DNA of 64,000 nt from Corythucha ciliata (Eukaryota > Arthropoda > Insecta > Hemiptera > Tingidae), in NCBI GenBank assembly GCA_038030265.1, contig CM075938.1:19693009-19757008 (forward strand). The letters run 5' to 3'. The notes below the pieces were generated by a model. That model did no database searches. It was given only the letters and a program-made list of their open reading frames with translations, and was not told the DNA's origin. This document shows positions 24,862-36,315 of this stretch, in pieces. Numbering within the stretch: the stretch's first letter is position 1; every line of letters begins with the position of its first letter. A program made the position numbers and the translations under genes.

Positions 24862-24999
24862 GGGCCGTATTCATAGACATCACTCAAGCTGAGTATTTAC
24901 TTAAGTTGCTTCAAATCGGTCGTTCTAATAAGTGAGTCATCTGTTTTGAATCGAAATAAGTAAATTCTCTACTCAAGTGACGACTATGAATACGGGCCT
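24862..24999. mobile_element. 138-bp MITE, same family as 8735-8872
   Basis: The left end GGGCCGTATTCATAGAC and the reverse complement of the right end, AGGCCCGTATTCATAGTC, match. Complementarity continues inward (ATCACTCAAGCTGAG against GTCACTTGAGTAGAG). The total length equals the copy at 8735-8872 and both contain TCATCTGTTTTGAA, yet the arms differ, so it is an older or different subfamily. Only TA is shared at both borders (24860-24861, 25000-25001); a full TWA duplication is not preserved. Confidence 0.7.
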
Positions 25000-25004
25000 T
25001 AGTC

Positions 25005-25445
25005 CCGAAACTCGCAATTTCGCAGATATCTTGTTCCGAATGATGTAATTTGTTGGCTTCGGGAGCTCTGGGAGAGCCGGCTAGATTGGGCTCCTGGGAG
25101 AAAGCAAACACCAGAAACTTGCTATTTCGTAAGTCTGTAGAACGCATAGCATTTTCGTTCCAATGTGTTGCAATTCAGTGGCTTTTTGGCCCCTGGAATA
25201 ACAGGCAAACCCGTGAAATTCGTAATTTGAAAGAGCAGTCGACGGGAAATTTGGTAATTTTACAGCGCTTATACACGCGCAAAATTGGTTTCCTGAAAGT
25301 GCCAACGCCGCACAATGTCGATTCCGCCAATGTCACAAAATTGACTGTGATGTGGTCACGAATTTTTATTTCCGAAAGGACCTATCACGAAATTGGGTAT
25401 TTGATGAGCCGGAACAGCGAAACTGGTTTTAGAGCGAAATGAGTT
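25005..25445 (+). repeat. 31-bp island repeat array, orientation A
   Basis: Units such as GAAACTCGCAATTTCGCAG, GCAAACCCGTGAAATTCG, CACGCGCAAAATTGGTTTCC and TATCACGAAATTGGGTATTT at roughly 30-35 bp steps. Decayed but recognisable. It also makes a 130-codon open frame (25050-25442) that follows the repeat and is not a gene. Confidence 0.5.
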
Positions 25446-28400
25446 TTGAAGGTGCAGAATCTACTGGATAGGGGTGGGTCCAGATGCGGCGCCGTCTCCT
25501 CCCTGTCAGTGGCCGGTCAAATATCGACAAATTAATCGTCCAATTAGGGCCGTTGTACGAAGGAAGACCTGAAAACTAAGAATTCTGAAAATAGATGTAA
25601 ATTTGATCTGAAAACTTGAAATTTTGCGTTGAAATCGTGCCACAGTGGCCAAAAACGCTGGAATCACAAGCAGAACCTCTTGAACAGCTCGTCTCCGCAT
25701 CAACTTTCAGATCCCCCCCCCATCCGAAAGCCCCAAGATTTTCACTAAATTCTCCTACTGAGCGATTTTGGTGATTAGTAGAGTCATTTTTCAAAGCGTT
25801 TCGATTATAGAGCAGGACGCTGTTGATGAATCTCTCGTACAATGCAGATGATCCGGCCGCAATACGCTCTTAAGGAACCGTCAGCGCCTCTCAAACTTTT
25901 CAAAAAATGAATGTTTTGCCTTGCCGTTTGGTTTTGGGTTGTTTTTTCGACTCCCAGAGTGGCCTATCAAAGTCTTCATTCCAAGAATGTTGGTATGGTC
26001 ACGGTCACTGCCACATATTTTCCCATTTCCGAGTAAAAAATCCACGGTGGATAGAAAGTGAAAATTTTAGGACATTCACTCCCCACCCTTTCATAGTGTT
26101 GTTCTTGTTTCCGTCTGAAATGAGACAAATAGGTCGCACGCAACCATCTTTTTTGATAGATGCCCTTCCCTACAGTGGTGGTTGTGGGGGGATTTCGCAA
26201 CGAGTTGGCCGTAATAGGGGGGAGGGGGATGAGGACAATAACTTTTTAACATTAACGCTCAGCTCCGGCTTTGAAGTTTTTAAAATGACTCGGCTCATCT
26301 TCGTGAGTTGCACTTTTTCTCTTCTCTCGTTTGTCATCAAGTCTTTTGTCTTCAAACTAAATGAGTACCGACTAGTGTGCCTTTCTTTTCTTGTGCTTAT
26401 TGATAAGTTGCCGTGATGTTTAGAGGTGGGGGATAGCAATAAAAAAAAAAGTTTACGAGCTTCCTCGTAGCAATAAATTTAATTGATGAGGGCAACAGAT
26501 CTCCGTCCCCCCTCTCGCTCAAGAACAAACTTGGTTGTCCTCTTAATTTGAACTTTTGAGCAACAGCTTAAGTTTATTTCCTTTCTTCACTCCAATGGGT
26601 CTCTTCTTCGGCTTAGGGGCTTGAATTTTTATTCCGGGAGTGACCTTTCACGTGTTTCTTCCGTTTCTCCACCCTCTCAAAGTTACCCTTTTTTGACCTC
26701 TCTCACTCTCCTCATACATACGCCATTATACCATTGTTGGGGATTTCGCCCTCTTCTCGGCGCATTTAGCCCGAAAATAACCAAAGCGAGAGAAAACCAT
26801 CGTTCAAATTCGTGCTGTAAGAAACAATAACACCCCTGCCCCGCCACCAACAAGGTGAAATGAGAAAGAGAGGGTTTTCAGAGTATGAAAAAAAAGTGCT
26901 CATCTTCCCCAACCACGGACGTGCAGCAAAAAACATTTGCTCCTCTTCACCACACTAAACTCGTAATGAGAGAGAAAGAGAAATAGTCGAAAAAAACCCT
27001 GCCCATAACCCCTCCTCATCCAACCCAGAACCAGTTCGAAAGCAAAAACTCTCGTTTTCCACTTAAAAGTCATTAGCAAGATGAAATCCGCAAATTAAAT
27101 CCTTTTTACCCCCGCTCCCCAACCCTGTTCTTTTTTTCATCAATTTTTAAACCAAGCTTGGAAACAAAAGGATGAAAATAAGCCTTTTTTTTGCCCCAAA
27201 GGGAGCGGGGGGGGGGCGAAATGGTAGTCTTTTCTTTTTAACTTACCCGGGCCGCACTTGAAATCAGTCATTATTCTTCATCTGGAACAGAAAGACACAA
27301 AAAATGTCATGTTGAAAGTTCAAGAGAGGATAGAAAGTTACAGTTTTCTAGGTGGTGAGATGAGGGAGGAGGGCGATTTTTGTCCTCGGGAGTTTCACAA
27401 AGCAGTTGTACAGAGCGAAGACAAAAAGGGCGTGTATTGACGGAGTTTAAACTCGATGAGAGAGCGTTAGAATTTAGTAATTAAGTAATATAATTAATTT
27501 CAATATGGCTCCATGATAGTGATGAGGAAGAGAGGGGGTCTCCCCCTCCCTCACAAGAGTCTCGCGTTAATACACAAAAGAAGTTTCTTAGAGGGTGGTG
27601 GTGTAAAATGAGAGGCAGGAAGCTGGGAGGGCGATGGTTTACAAGACGGGGGGAAGAAAAAAACTCACTAAGATGATTAATTTTACAAAGAAAAGTAATT
27701 AAAAAAACATTCTTTGTATCGAATAATAATAAACTAGTTTTAAATTTTAAACAAGAAAACTTAGCAGATCCTGAGAAACGTCAGATTTTTTTTTCATATA
27801 AACTCACCGAACTAGTTTCAGGAAATGCCCCAGAAAGGGAAGATTTCATCGAATCATGGAGTTTTAAAGTAATAATGTGGTGGAAATGGCGGGATAAAGC
27901 GCAGAAAAACAACGCCCTAGTTTAAAATGAGCTGCTGAAAGCAAAAAAGTGTGCTAAACTTGATAACAATAATAATAATAAATAATAAGGATAATGACAA
28001 GTTGGGGATCTGACAAGATGGGGTTTTTTATATACGTACCTAAACGAGATCAAATGGAAGAAGTGGATGACCGTACGAAAAAGGACGTTATTAAGGTTCG
28101 GGTTAAAAGCGCCATTTAACCCACCCGGGTGGTACGGTAGGGGGGGGGGTGTTGATTAGACTTGACGAAAGAATGTTTTAATTGACGGATACATAAAAAA
28201 AAATGGGGCGTTATGGGTGGGAGGGTGGAGTGGAGGGTAGTTAAACGGGCAAAGCGTGGGAAAAATCAACAAAGAAATTGCGTATTATCTGTGCTTGGGA
28301 GAATGAAACGTGAAAGTTTGATCGTTTTCATCTATAGATGCGATATTATGAGGCACTCTCCCGCGCTTAAAAACAGAAAAAAAAACAACAACAAAAAACG

Positions 28401-28599
28401 CTTGAGAGCACGCGCTGACGGATGCAAACGGCCCAAAATGTAAATACGAAAATCAATGCCCTCCACCCCGTTGGGGGGGGGGGGGTCTCTTGTGCGTGTT
28501 GTTATGACAATGTCTGTCGCTTGACTTTCAGTTGTTCCACTTTAGATTTTAGCAGATCCGGTGGACTCTTCTCCGTGGGCTTGTTTACTACCGCGACCC
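25446..28599. other. plain region: no gene seen
   Basis: No gene recognised. It holds G runs at 27207-27216, 28140-28149 and 28473-28485, an AAT microsatellite near 27966-27985, and one copy of a 66-bp dispersed repeat (27866-27931). A 169-codon frame starts at ATG 25907 but shows no domain or consistent codon bias. Confidence 0.55.
27866..27931 (+). repeat. 66-bp dispersed repeat, copy 1 (identical to 57453-57518)
   Basis: The sequence beginning AAAGTAATAATGTGGTGG and ending GTTTAAAATGAG is identical by eye over 66 bp to 57453-57518, about 29.6 kb away on the same strand. Flanks on both sides differ. There are no inverted ends or obvious target duplication. Confidence 0.9.
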
Positions 28600-28880
28600 C
28601 CTGAATCCGCAAAACTTGGGGTTTTGAAGAGAAAAACCAGGGAACAGATTATTGCAAGAATGAAATCTGCTCTCGATATTTGGATTTTCGTACGAATAAA
28701 ACTCAACAAATTTGGCTGTTTGAGAAATCAACCGCGTGAACTGATTTAAAAGATTAAAATCTGCGAAATTTGAGTTTGAAAGAGCGGCATTTGAGTTTTG
28801 TAGAGCGAACCCCGTGAAACGATTTTTGAAAGGAACGAAATTTTATTGCTTGAAGTGACAACAGGCGAAATGATTCTAAA
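28600..28880 (+). repeat. 31-bp island repeat array, orientation A
   Basis: Units such as GAATCCGCAAAACTTGGGG then TTTTGAAGAG, AACCGCGTGAACTGATTTAA and GCGAACCCCGTGAAACGATT then TTTGAAAGG. The spacing is about 30 bp where units are intact. Confidence 0.65.
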
Positions 28881-29129
28881 AATTGATACCATTATTTGTT
28901 TCATTAAGCCGAACTTCTTCCTCTATTTTCACCACCCTCTCTTCAAAATGTCGAAAAGTTTCGGTAGTTTTCCAAGGGCTTTGTAATATTAAATTTTTGT
29001 GCCGTATTTAATGATACCTAAACGTGTGAATTTAAGCTTTTTCTTTTTGAAATTTCATCCCCCATTTCACCCTCCCCCATCAAAGTATTCGATAAATCTC
29101 AATGGGACCCAGGGCTTTCGTTACATTAA
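28881..29129. other. probable diverged edge of the 293-bp array
   Basis: No gene is seen. Segments such as TTTCACCCTCCCCCATC near 29060 and TTTTCACCACCCTC near 28928 resemble the TTTCAACCCCTAATTTCCCC region of the array at 29130-29878, so they may be older, badly decayed copies. Confidence 0.3.
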
Positions 29130-29878
29130 ATTATTGAGTCGAATTTTAGAGCGCTAAGATGAACTAGTGAAGTTCAACGCTATTTTTGCACTTCCACACC
29201 GGAAGGACCACCCCCACCACCTTGACTTTTTCGAAAAATTAAAATGGGAATCAAAGGCTACTCTAACATGGAGTATAGAGAATCTAATGCTTCTAGAATC
29301 AACTGGTGAATTACAGTGATTTATTGACAATTTAACCCCTATTTTCCCCCCTCCACCTTGACAGATTTCGCCCAAATGCAATACCGACTTGGGTCTTATG
29401 ACTACTGATTTTTGTGCCAAAGCGCGCTCCGCTAAATTGATTTCTTCGAGAGTTATCGTGCTAACAAGACCACATGCTTACTTCCACTCCGGGGGCAACA
29501 CCCCCTCCCATTCGACTTTTTCAAAACATTAAAATGGGAATCAAAGGCTACTCTATCATGGAGTATACGTACCGAATATGATGCTTCTAGAATCAACTGG
29601 TGATTTATAGTGATTTTTTGACCATTTCAACCCCTAATTTCCCCCCCTCCAGCTCAACCGATTTGCCCCAAATGCAATACCGACCGGGGTCTTATGACTA
29701 CTGATTTTTGTGCCAAAGCGCGTTCCGCTAAATTGATTTCTTCGAGAGTTATCGTGCTAACAAGACCACATGCTTACTTCCACTCCGGGGGCAACACCCC
29801 CTCCCCTTCGACTTTTTCAAAAAATTAAAATGGGAATCAAAGGCTACTCTAACATGGAGTATACGTACCGAATATGAT
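29130..29878 (+). repeat. satellite-like tandem array, period about 290-296 bp, about 2.5 copies
   Basis: AAAATGGGAATCAAAGGCTA recurs at 29241, 29531 and 29827 (steps of 290 and 296 bp). Between them CTTCTAGAATCAACTGGTGA, CCAAATGCAATACCGAC, GGTCTTATGACTACTGATTT and CTTACTTCCACTCCGGGGGC recur in order. The later copies are very similar, and the first is more diverged at its left edge. The array is bounded on both sides by 31-bp island repeats. No coding content. Confidence 0.9.
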
Positions 29879-29879
29879 G

Positions 29880-30462
29880 AAAAATGGGCTGTTCAAGGAG
29901 CCAAACACGCGAAATAAATTTTTAGAGAAGCGACATTCAGTTTTTGAAGAGCTGGTCACACGAAATTTGGGTTTCGAAGGTGTGAAATTTGAGGTTTTGG
30001 AGAGAAAATGCCGGCGAGAACGATTTTTAAAGGAGCGAAATTTGGTTGTTCGAGGAACAAACCACGCGAAACGATTCATGATGTAGTGAAATTCACCAAG
30101 TGGGCTTTAAGTGAGCCAAATTCGAGAAAGGTTTTTAAACGCACGGAATTCGCCAAGCTGGGCTTTACATGAGCGAAATCCATGAGAACTCTTTTTCAAT
30201 CAGCGAAATTCTTTTAAAGGAGTGGAACGCACGAGTGACTTTTGAGTCCCTGTGATACACACAAAACTGAGGTTTCTGGATAAGCGCAATTTTGGTTTTT
30301 GAGTTCAAACCACGTGATGAAATTTGTGTGAAATTTGACTACCCAGGGAGCCAAACTCGCGAAATTGCTTTTTAAAAAGCCCAACTCTCAAAATCAAGTT
30401 TTTGAAAGGAACTAAATCCACGGAATTCAGCTGTGATGAAGCACTTCGTGATACACCTATGA
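29880..30462 (+). repeat. 31-bp island repeat array, orientation A
   Basis: Well-defined units: GAGCCAAACACGCGAAATAA, GAGCTGGTCACACGAAATTT, GAACAAACCACGCGAAACGA and GAGCCAAACTCGCGAAATTG, spaced about 30 bp, often followed by TTTTTGAA or TTTTTAAA. It ends at the hAT insertion at 30463 and resumes after 31609. Confidence 0.75.
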
Positions 30463-31601
30463 CAGGGGTTACCTAAGTTTTTTGAAGACGACCCTAATTT
30501 AAAATTGCAAAAGCCTTCGCGACCCTAGGCGAATTTTCGGTTACTTCGATAATGTTCCGTCATCTTTTTCACCAATTCTGCGATACTCGGGCGAAAATTT
30601 TTAGTTAATGCGCATCGCAGCCAACCGGTTGTGAGCTTTCGTTTTGACCACAACTAAACAAAATTGAGAACTCTTGCTGACAAAGATATATTGCAAAAAC
30701 GGCAGAAGGGTATTATATTCTGCTTCTGCTTTTGCCACTAAAACGGGATGTTCTCGCTAGTGCGCCCGAAATTGTGAAATTGACTTTTCCTTTATGCGCG
30801 TGCTTCACTTGCAGATCACACAACTCTAGTTGAAATCCCGGTATTTTCTCTCCAGGTTTGTCGATGTTTGTAGCAAATCAATTTCTAACCAGCTGTGTTT
30901 GCTGAGATCAACACACAGGGTGTACAAAAAGCGACTGGGCAGAGAAAAACCAGTGGCGGGGCACCTCGTTTCTCGTCGAATTGACCATTTGCACTTTTCC
31001 GAAATTCCGCTTTGTTTCTGAGATATCCGCCATTTTCTGTTTTTTCAGAAACAGCTTGTTGCACGCGCAGTAATTGCTGCAACGGCATAAACATTTCTTT
31101 TTTTAAAGAGCCTATTTTTATCCAGTTCAGTCGACATCTACTACGTTTTGAATCAGCTTATTAGCGAGGAAACTTAATTTTCTGACTATCACCATTATGT
31201 CTTCTTCTGTTATTGTTGTTTCAAGGGGTAAACAAAATAGAAACTATGTCCACCACTCCTCAATACTCCATGACACAATGCCATCTCACAAACAGCTCAG
31301 ATCAGTCAGATCTTTCCCTTGTGTAGACTGCCAATAGCTCCAACGATTATTAGAAAAAATTAAAACGCCTGCTATAAACTGTTCGGCTTTCTTTCATTCA
31401 AATTTAATAGAGTAGGTACCTACCTATAATTACGAGAGTATATACAAGTGAGCAGAGATTGCACTTACATAAAAGTAATGTAAGTGCAGGGAATTGTATT
31501 CTGGCTGAAGGCTGTAGGTAGTTCGAGGACCGGGCACCTCAAATAAAATGGCCGAAACAGCCCGCGACCCTACTCGCGACCCCGGATTTGGGAACCCTCT
31601 G
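30463..31601. mobile_element. hAT-type non-autonomous DNA transposon, 1139 bp
   Basis: The left end is CAGGGGTTACCTAAGTTTTT; the reverse complement of the right end is CAGAGGGTTCCCAAATCCGG. Both fit the CAGRGGTTCCCAA style of hAT ends. The flanking octamers ACCTATGA (30455-30462) and CCCTATGA (31602-31609) agree at 7 of 8 positions, as expected for a hAT 8-bp target duplication. CGCGACCCTA lies near both ends (about 30518 and 31563) and may be a subterminal transposase-binding word. No transposase frame remains. The element interrupts an orientation-A array. Confidence 0.8.
31460..31488. repeat. perfect 11-bp stem hairpin inside the hAT element
   Basis: TGCACTTACAT (31460-31470), loop AAAAGTA, then ATGTAAGTGCA (31478-31488). 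The stem is perfect. It could be an internal structural feature of the transposon. Confidence 0.8.
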
Positions 31602-31609
31602 CCCTATGA

Positions 31610-31850
31610 CTTTAAAAGTAGCGGAATACCATTGTGAAATTAGGTTTTTGAAGAAGTGAAATCTGCAAAATTTTCGTCCGGAAGAGCCAAATCTTCGAAA
31701 ATTTTAAATAGCCGGAACAGGAAAGTTGACTGTTTGAATGAGTCAATCGCGCGAAATGTTATTCTTATTAGAAAAGAAAACCCCGCGAAACTAGCGAAAC
31801 CCGCCAAATTGGTTTATGAAAGGAGCCGTTACACAAAGAAAGATCGCTTT
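31610..31850 (+). repeat. 31-bp island repeat array, orientation A (after hAT insertion)
   Basis: Units GTGAAATTAGGTTTTTGAAG, GAGCCAAATCTTCGAAAATT, GAGTCAATCGCGCGAAATGT and GCGAAACCCGCCAAATTGG then TTTATGAAAGG continue the array broken by the transposon at 30463-31601. Confidence 0.65.
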
Positions 31851-34800
31851 AAATGTTAACAACTATACGCTTCAGTAAACTACGGTCGGCCGTAAATTAC
31901 GCCATTGTCTACGTTTTAAAACAATGATGTAGTGTAAAATTACGCGGCACATCCCGTTTAAGAGAGGAGACGAACGACGCTGGCAGTCGGGAGACGGTCG
32001 GCCGAGTTCCGACACGAAACTCACGACCTCTCGGTCTTGAGGGTACTGTAGCTTTCGAGCCCCTTTGAAAAGCTCGGCGCAGACATAACTATTTAAAAGC
32101 GAACAAAGAAAACGTCCTTCTTCCTTCTCAGCAATCGAAAAAGTTTTAGGACCTTTTCTCGCTCAATTAATCCCCCACCCACTTTCCACATTAAGACCTA
32201 CCGCGCTTTAATTTGCATAACAAGAGAAGTAGGACGCTCTATATTGTCCCTCGTTTTTGTCTTACTTTGTAGCGAGGGAATATAATATAATGAGTTTCGA
32301 ATGTTTTAAACTAACAAAAAATATTTTAATTTAACAATTTTCTTTCTTCAAAATACCGCCCTTGGTTTCCTCCATCGTCGTGAAGGCTTTCAACTCATCC
32401 AATGCGGGTACTTCTGTCTCTTTTTTGACAAAACGTATAAAAGCCATTTGCCGAAAAAAAGACGCCCTTGAAAGATAAAACGTGATGAGAAGGCAATTCA
32501 ATGTTTGTCTAATTAATTTAAATGTTACACGGGCCACAACGTGACTTTAGGTAAGTATACCCACCGAAAAAAAAAATTGTATTTCGTCAAATTAGACTAA
32601 AACGATTTTATAATTCTTCGCACGATAACATTGCGTCTGTGTTTGTGAGTGGTTTACTCCCCTCCACCGCCCCCTTCACTAGTCTTGTCCACTCTCAGCA
32701 CCTCGACTCAAAACCGGTTACTCCCAATTATTTTCACCGTGCTCTCCAAACTCCGGAGCCTATTATTGCCGTTGCCACCACCGAAGTCGACGAGGAGAGA
32801 GAGAGAGAGAGTGATTGAGTGAAAAAGAGGGAATGAGTGAGAACCTGTTTGCATACCGGAGCAACTTTCCCCAATTGTGTCAGGTTTACACGGGAGGAGG
32901 AACGTCCCCCCGACCCACCACCTGACTATTTCGTCTGTAAACAGTCCCCCCCCCTACCCGTTATCATAATCGCGGTAGTCCCAAAAATAAACGGTTTTTT
33001 TTGTTCCGAAATACGCCGGATTTTTTTGACAAGGATCTCCCCGTCTTCTTCAGGTTTGTTTTTTTCTGGTTTTAAAATCTTCTTAATTGTTCAAACTCCC
33101 TTCCCTACAACTGGTTTTCATTTCCGGGGAATTAATAACCGGAGCAACTAACCTTTTATTATAATCATTTTTATTCTGGCAGGTCAAACAAAAGACAGTT
33201 AACAAAACTTAGGGGTAGAAGTTTATAAGGGGGTGAAAATGAGCTTGTCACTTAAAAAAAAACTTTGGTAGTACCTTTATAACACATTCAACCTCGTGAC
33301 AATGAAAACAAAAGAAGAAAGAACCCCCCCCCACCCCTTTGTGCTTTGTTATTATGACTTGACTTTTCCCGGGTAAAAACGTTTAATTGAGCCTAAGCGG
33401 AGTATGTACGTGGGAGGTGGTGCTGGCGGCGGCGAGGGCGACGTTAAATCGACGCTTTTATGAAGAAATTCAAATTTTGAAATACGGAACTACAACGTGT
33501 GATCGTGGCATAGTGCGGTAATGGAAAATGGTTCACAACCGGATGGTGCTGTGAGGGGTGGGGGGGGGTAATAGTATTCCGGATCAATGAACACTTTAAT
33601 CGGAAACAACTCTAGTCGGTTTAATTTCTAAATTGTGTTCCGGTGGTTGAACTTTAGCCTGTTAGGGAATTTATAAACTATGGAATAATGGATCTCGAAA
33701 AAAAGCGTATGCAACAAAATAATAAAACGGGAGAGATTGATGTAGGGAGGGGGTACCAAGGTAAGTTATGAGCGTTCTTGAGTGGTTAAGGTGTTTCTTA
33801 GGTGGTTTTCTATGAAAGGATGATGATGATGATTGTGAGGTTCTGGGAAAGAGACGGGCGGAGGGAGTGATGATTGGAGAGAAAAAAAAACCTGTCTCAT
33901 TTGCTTTACTTTCTTTTTTTTTTTTTTTTGTTGTTGTTGTTTGCTTCTAGCTTCTTCATCTCACGTACTCTCGGACCTAGGAGCGTGTAATATTTCTAAA
34001 AAGCTCTCGCTATACAAGAAGCGATGAAGTTCAGAGAGTTCATTTTTTTCCGTCCCCCGCCCTCCCACATAATAACCGGCTTTCCTTCCATTGATGCACT
34101 GCCTCACAATCATTTTTTTCTCTCCCCCGAGAAATTATATTAAAATCATTCTTCGAATTAAACTAAATTATTCCAGCCTTTCAGTGTCATCATTAATGGC
34201 ATTCCAAACGCCCCAACCTACCGCTCTCTTCTACACACAAAAAAAACATTGACAATTTTCCAGTGGCAGTCAGATTTGAATAAACTACACGAGTTTCAAA
34301 TGTTCAGGGCACAGGATGGTGGGCTTGGGAGGTTTATAGGGACGCTATAAACGTATTTTATGGTCGCACGGAAGAAAAAGGACTGTAACTCTGGGGGTAC
34401 ATCACCTTACATAGCCAATGAATTTCAACATAAAATTTCGAATAGAGGGACATTATTTTGCAGTGTAAAAAACAAGGCGAAGTGTGCCGTTAGATCTGAA
34501 GAAAAATACGAACTTGAAAGTTCATAGATGAGGCTGTTTGAAGCACTCAAAGATTTTTTTTTTCTTGGAATAAAAAGAAAAAAATAATTGAAGCGAGAGG
34601 CCGAGGCATGCCCGGGGGCCACTCTCAGTGAGTAAGTGTGGAGGGGGCTCAATCTGGTTCAACAGCTTCCCCCCTTCTCATCCGTGACTTCTTAGTGGTT
34701 GATTGTATTGGTGTGGTACCATGGGGGGGGGGGTGCACTTGAAGGAAAACCACACAGGACCAGTCCACTTTGAAAACAGGCCCTCCTATTTCACCTCCCC

Positions 34801-35540
34801 ACTGCACCTCTTGTTGGTTCTCTGAACCTGTCGTATAAGTCGTTCGACCAACTCTATATGTACTGACCTCACTGAAAAAGGGGGCATTTTTTTGTTAAAA
34901 AAAGACGAATTATACTCCTTGTTTTTCTGGAAAGATCAAGTCGCGTGGCTGTTTCAGCCCCCTCCTTCCATGTCATTCTGGTCCTGGTAGAAGGGATGAG
35001 GGAGAGTTGTGGGATGCCGTGCTACCTTGTATGTTGTTTTTTCCTCTCTTATTCGTTCAACTACAGCCCAGGCGTGAGAGGCGCCACGTTCCACCTTCGA
35101 GCCCTCTTCTCGTATCAATCTCAGGGGACTTATTAAAAAATCCAAACAGCTTAAATCTGCTTCTCCCTCACCTGCCCACTACGTATGAGTGTGCAGTTAG
35201 AACTGTTTCAATGAAGGAGGCTCCCTCATCAGGGTAATTTTTGTTCGCATTTAAATCACTCGATTGGTTGTTTTTTGGGTTGAAGAAATTAATAAATCGG
35301 ATTTTTCAGCGCTGTTAGGCCAGGGAAACACGAGAAACACGAGCGACGAATGTCACGATGACCGGGTGACACTTTCGTCCACGAATATTCAATTTTTCGA
35401 TGGACGCGGGCGATGAGTATCGGGTCGACCGCGTTACGAGGCAGTTCTACGAGATTCCATTTATGTAACAACTATGCAAATATCCAGCCAGTTTCTAGTT
35501 TGCCACCGTTCATGATGGACTCTCGTGCTCAAAAACACCC
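31851..35540. other. plain region: no gene seen
   Basis: No gene recognised. It contains a GA-rich tract at about 32790-32810, G runs at 33560-33568 and 34723-34733, and a 16-base T run followed by GTT repeats at 33914-33951. The short inverted repeat GACGAATGTCAC / GTGACACTTTCGTC lies at about 35344-35380. Open frames reach about 104 codons with low-complexity content. Confidence 0.55.
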
Positions 35541-35647
35541 TCCCCCTTCCCACACACGTATTCTACAAGATGAAATTCCTCCACCTTCAAAGAACGTAAA
35601 ATCAAAAAGGCACTCATAGAGAATTTACAGATGAAAGCATTTTTGAC
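35541..35647 (+). repeat. about 107-bp direct repeat, left copy
   Basis: CACACACGTATTCTACAAGA, TGAAATTCCT, CTTCAAAG, ACGTAAAATCAAA and GATGAAAGCATTTTTGA appear in the same order here and at 37191-37300 (offset 1640 bp at the CACACACG word). This copy lacks about 20 bp present in the right copy. Together the two copies bracket an orientation-B repeat block. Confidence 0.85.
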
Positions 35648-35689
35648 TTAGTTGCCAATATCGGGGGATTTTCTCACTCAAAAAACCTA

Positions 35690-36315
35690 TCTTGGAAGTT
35701 TCCTCTTTCATACAGTAACCAAAATCCCGCGAATTTGACTCATTCAAAAACGAATTTGGCAACCAAAAAACTTACTACGCGGGTTTGGCTCTTTAAAAAA
35801 CACGATTTCGTGTGCTTGGCTCTTTCAAAAGCCAAATTGGTTTTTTGCCGTTAGGCGTTTAGTAATTTTGGCTTTTTCTGGCAAATATGTTTCGCTGACT
35901 CGGAAAAGTAATTTAGCCTATTCAAAAACCTTCACGGATTTGGTGGTTCCTCAAAGTCATAAATTTTGTGAATTTGTATCTCTCATTCTAAGCGGATATT
36001 TGGTCATTCAAACCCAAATGTCGTAAAACTGGATGCTTCAAAACCCAATTTCACGGATTTTCGCTCATTCAGAATTAAATTTCGTGGGGCGGGCTTTTTC
36101 AAACCTGGTTTCCGCTCTTTCGGGATCCAAATTTCCTTTAGCCAAGTTTCGCTTATTCAAATCCATATTTCGAGGGGATGACTCTTGCTTAACTATCTTT
36201 TGTATGAGTGGCATTAGATAAACCAGTTGAATTGAAACGTTCTTTTAAAAACGAATTTCGCGGTTATAGTTTATGTAACAAAACAATTTCGTGGCTTTGG
36301 CTCTTCAATACTTTC
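35690..36315 (-). repeat. 31-bp island repeat array, orientation B
   Basis: Good units: CGCGGGTTTGGCTCTTTAAA, TTTCGTGTGCTTGGCTCTTT (31 bp apart near 35780-35825), TTCACGGATTTGGTGGTTCC and AATTTCGTGGCTTTGGCTCT. It lies between the two direct repeats at 35541-35647 and 37191-37300. Confidence 0.75.

Noticed and set aside
25907..26416. 169-codon forward frame starting at ATG
   Set aside because: No recognisable domain or codon bias. A frame of this size somewhere in 64 kb is plausible by chance.
28600..31850. CRISPR-like array
   Set aside because: The units are degenerate, contiguous (about 30-31 bp with no unique spacers) and embedded in eukaryotic repeats.
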